From Fibrisoma montanum (GTDB taxonomy: Bacteria > Bacteroidota > Bacteroidia > Cytophagales > Spirosomataceae): DNA of 64,000 bases. Below, in pieces: positions 62,552 to 64,000 of the stretch (position 1 is the stretch's first letter; every line of letters begins with the position of its first letter). Position numbers and translations under genes: made by a program. The stretch is from positions 105,391 through 169,390 of the forward strand of contig NZ_QXED01000011.1 in the NCBI RefSeq assembly GCF_003583365.1. The letters are read 5' to 3'. Below the pieces are notes generated by a model, which was not told the DNA's origin, searched no databases, and saw only the letters and a program-made list of their open reading frames with translations.

Positions 62552-62626
62552 GTTTTTTGATGGCTCCACAAATGACTGTAGACTAGAACACGACTACCAA
62601 CCTTTACACCCCGAACTATTTGGCTG
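62552..62626 (-). repeat. Degenerate attC-like site 2 (downstream of the GIY-YIG/CSD gene)
   Basis: On the minus strand GCCAAAT replaces GCCYAAC (about 62624-62618). GGTGTAAAGGTTGG and GAGCCATCAA are conserved, but the last block and GTTRRRY core are lost, with AAAAAACTT instead. It is probably an eroded site, and would be poor for recombination. Confidence 0.5.
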
Positions 62627-62692
62627 CCTAGCTCGACTTTGCGACCTGCTGCTGGTCGTCCGGCATTTATCCCACGCGGAGCGCAAGTAAGA

Positions 62693-63583
62693 TCATGTTG
62701 AGGTGACATAAATATTTGCAGCTTTGGGACCTTTCACTGAATCCCTAATATCAAATTCGACAAGTTCTCCAGCACTAAGTTGATCTCCATAAATTATTGC
62801 TTCCTTGTTAAAATATACGTCAGAACCATTGTCACAGGTTATAAAGCCAAAGCCTTTTTCGATGTTAAACCACTTAATAATGCCTTTTTGACGGCTTATT
62901 AAATTATTAAACAAAAAAGTGTTTACGAGTATATTTACTGCCTTAGAAAATTCAAGATTGAAAAATTCTCTGTCTTCTCTAATTCTAAATTCTTTCAAAG
63001 AATTGAAGGCTACACTTTCAGCAATTCTTGCGTTTTTAACCTTGAAAATCTTCCTCGCTGAGTACGGGTGTAATACGCCCGTAGCTGAGTTAATCTCTTT
63101 TACTCTTTGCTGAACATTTCGGGTTGTCATACCGATTTTCAGTATGTTTGGGAGTTCTTTTGTTGATAGTATATAAATAAAGCCTCCGTCTACCTCCGTT
63201 TGTAAACCGCTATTACATCCAAGATAATTTAGTAAATATAATTTGATCCTGTGGCCAATCAAACTTGCTTTTATTTCAGAAGCTCGTTCCCAGTTTTTGT
63301 CTTTTATACTTTGCCTGAACTCAATCAAATTATTCACCAATTTAATTGTATTTCCGTTGGCAGGCGAACCCAATTTGCAATGAACCGTAAACCAATCCCA
63401 TTGGTCTTGCTTGAGACCTCTATTGAACATCCCTTTCAGCTCTGAAATGTAATCGATGTTTACTTCTTCAAAAGAAACGACGTCATCAATGATGTTAAGT
63501 ACGTGAGTGACTGCACTCTCATACCTTGCTCCCATTACTTTAGAAATGGGAGCCATGCCAAATCCCCACTTTGCGATTGCCAT
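62693..63583 (-). CDS. GIY-YIG-like (T5orf172/MUG113) nuclease domain fused to a cold-shock domain
   Basis: The 296-residue protein has an unrecognised N-terminal helical part (about 1-130), then GFIYILSTKELPNILKIGMT (about 140-160), RNVQQRVKEINSATGV and RIAESVAFNSLKEFRI. These match the GIY-YIG-like MUG113 (T5orf172) domain found in phage and mobile-element proteins. A C-terminal cold-shock domain (about 228-290) follows: KGIIKWFNIEKGFGFITCDN with the RNP1-type KGFGFI, then DVYFNKEAI. The fusion suggests a nucleic-acid-cutting or modifying enzyme guided by a single-strand binding domain. The ATG at 63583 is chosen, as the upstream frame runs into the attC-like junction. The gene is AT-rich and in a cassette context. 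Confidence 0.78.
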   Translation of the reverse strand: MAIAKWGFGMAPISKVMGARYESAVTHVLNIIDDVVSFEEVNIDYISELKGMFNRGLKQDQWDWFTVHCKLGSPANGNTIKLVNNLIEFRQSIKDKNWERASEIKASLIGHRIKLYLLNYLGCNSGLQTEVDGGFIYILSTKELPNILKIGMTTRNVQQRVKEINSATGVLHPYSARKIFKVKNARIAESVAFNSLKEFRIREDREFFNLEFSKAVNILVNTFLFNNLISRQKGIIKWFNIEKGFGFITCDNGSDVYFNKEAIIYGDQLSAGELVEFDIRDSVKGPKAANIYVTST

Positions 63584-63719
63584 TAATTTAATGATTTTGT
63601 ATCCTGTCGCCGGAGCGCACCATAGCAAACCCAAACATATACAACAGGGGCGCTTAAACTGTCGCACAACATATGGAAATGGGAGCCCACGACTTGCCCA
63701 CTGCGATATGCCGTTTGTC

Positions 63720-63806
63720 GACCAACACCCGCAGGGGTTGATGGCTAGCGAGGTACTTGCCTGAACGGTTACTGTTTACACCTTTACACACCTGCCATTG
63801 TTGGGC
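63720..63806 (-). repeat. attC-like site 1 (rightmost)
   Basis: On the minus strand it runs GCCCAAC (63806-63800), GCAGG (63795-63791), GTGTGTAAAGGTG, a spacer, CCATCAACC, CCTGC (63735-63731), GGGT and GTTGGTC (63726-63720), 87 bp. GCAGG/CCTGC are exact complements. The cassette it would end lies to the right, where a transposase fragment is found. Confidence 0.62.
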
Positions 63807-63893
63807 TGAATGCTCGCCTTCGAGACATGTAACCTTTCACCCGACAGCTACCTATGCGGAACGGAATAAGATTATTTAGAAGGTGTTGGGGAA

Positions 63894-64000
63894 TTATGCT
63901 TGGTTAAAGGGTTTGACTCGCTGAACCATCATCTGAATATTGGCTAAATACAGCCACGCCACCGAAGAAGATAAAGTATACTCATAATCTTTGACGATCC
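63894..64000 (-). CDS. IS5-type transposase, C-terminal fragment (5' part off the window)
   Basis: On the minus strand 34 codons before the stop at 63894 read VKDYEYTLSSSVAWLYLANI and continue MMVQRVKPFNQA. This fits the C-terminal end of IS5/IS1182-type DDE transposases (DYExxxxSSxAxxYLA). The frame continues beyond the right edge. A possible element end is GAAGGTGTTGGGGAA at about 63879, but no matching inverted repeat can be tested here. It places a mobile element next to the cassette-like array. Confidence 0.62.
   Translation of the reverse strand, partial: IVKDYEYTLSSSVAWLYLANIQMMVQRVKPFNQA

Larger units (their letters stand above)
60577..63806 (-). mobile_element. Integron-like gene cassette array without visible integrase
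   Basis: Three AT-rich genes, all on the minus strand (60726-61805, 62166-62462, 62693-63583), each have a GC-rich 75-87 bp imperfect palindrome downstream. A fourth palindrome stands before the first gene of the coding direction. The ends GCCYAAC and GTTGRGT (GTTGGTC at one) match the RYYYAAC and GTTRRRY cores of attC sites in the expected order, with shared blocks GTGTAAAG and CCATYARCCC. Stem arms covary between sites. Without an integrase in the window this resembles a cluster of attC sites lacking an integrase; the enzyme may be elsewhere. Identity as a true integron is inference. Confidence 0.62.

Noticed and set aside
62452..62709. 85-codon minus-strand frame between array genes
   Set aside because: It crosses the degenerate site and overlaps the starts and ends of flanking genes.

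Overview
The window is chromosomal DNA of a Bacteroidota bacterium, most likely a Cytophagales member close to Spirosoma. The evidence is a moderately GC-rich genome of about 55% by eye, SusC/TonB-type receptors with carboxypeptidase-like N-termini, DUF2911/DUF4199/DUF2846 proteins, a long IleS, no visible Shine-Dalgarno sequences, and several TAnnTTTG promoter elements. No rRNA, tRNA or CRISPR array was recognised.

Layout. 1-2.8 kb: a truncated WGR-PARP gene with a small partner, divergent from a WYL regulator. 2.9-9.2 kb: a TonB-dependent receptor with a DUF1905/OmdA protein, then a secreted esterase/TetR/small secreted protein group on the minus strand. 9.4-13 kb: an iron-type pair (PepSY membrane protein and siderophore receptor) with paired operator-like sites. 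13.4-18.1 kb: kynA, then an acyl-CoA dehydrogenase/PIG-L/NodS-like methyltransferase run converging on a GT2 gene, which looks like an uncharacterised glyco(lipid) pathway. 18.2-22.4 kb: SDR, a membrane-anchored LuxR-type regulator, DUF4199, a sterol-desaturase-type hydroxylase and an aldo/keto reductase. 22.6-26.2 kb: a stand-alone sufB, a lipoprotein, DoxX and two very acidic small proteins. 26.3-29.9 kb: a hydrolase facing a four-gene GbsR-controlled operon with two copies of its probable operator. 30-36 kb: a beta-propeller/phosphoesterase, a peptidoglycan-binding CHAP-like enzyme and two glycosyltransferases. 36.1-43.9 kb: penicillin acylase, argS, glutathione peroxidase, menA and lepB. 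45.5-49.8 kb: a purple-acid-phosphatase-like enzyme and a LytTR/LytS operon. 49.9-53.5 kb: ileS. 53.8-56.2 kb: small envelope proteins. 56.2-60.2 kb: eboF, eboE and eboD.

The most unusual region is 60.5-63.9 kb. Three AT-rich genes on one strand are separated by GC-rich 75-87 bp imperfect palindromes. The palindromes begin with GCCYAAC and usually end with GTTGRGT-like cores, and they share internal blocks and compensating stem changes. Each lies downstream of a gene on the coding strand, as integron attC sites do. No integrase is visible. The cargo is a PIN-domain protein, an unknown 98-residue protein and a GIY-YIG-like/cold-shock-domain fusion. An IS5-type transposase fragment closes the window. 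The array lies directly upstream of eboD, where eboA-C would be expected.

The window also carries several families of intergenic inverted repeats, one of which appears to have contributed codons to ileS and another the stop codon of eboE.
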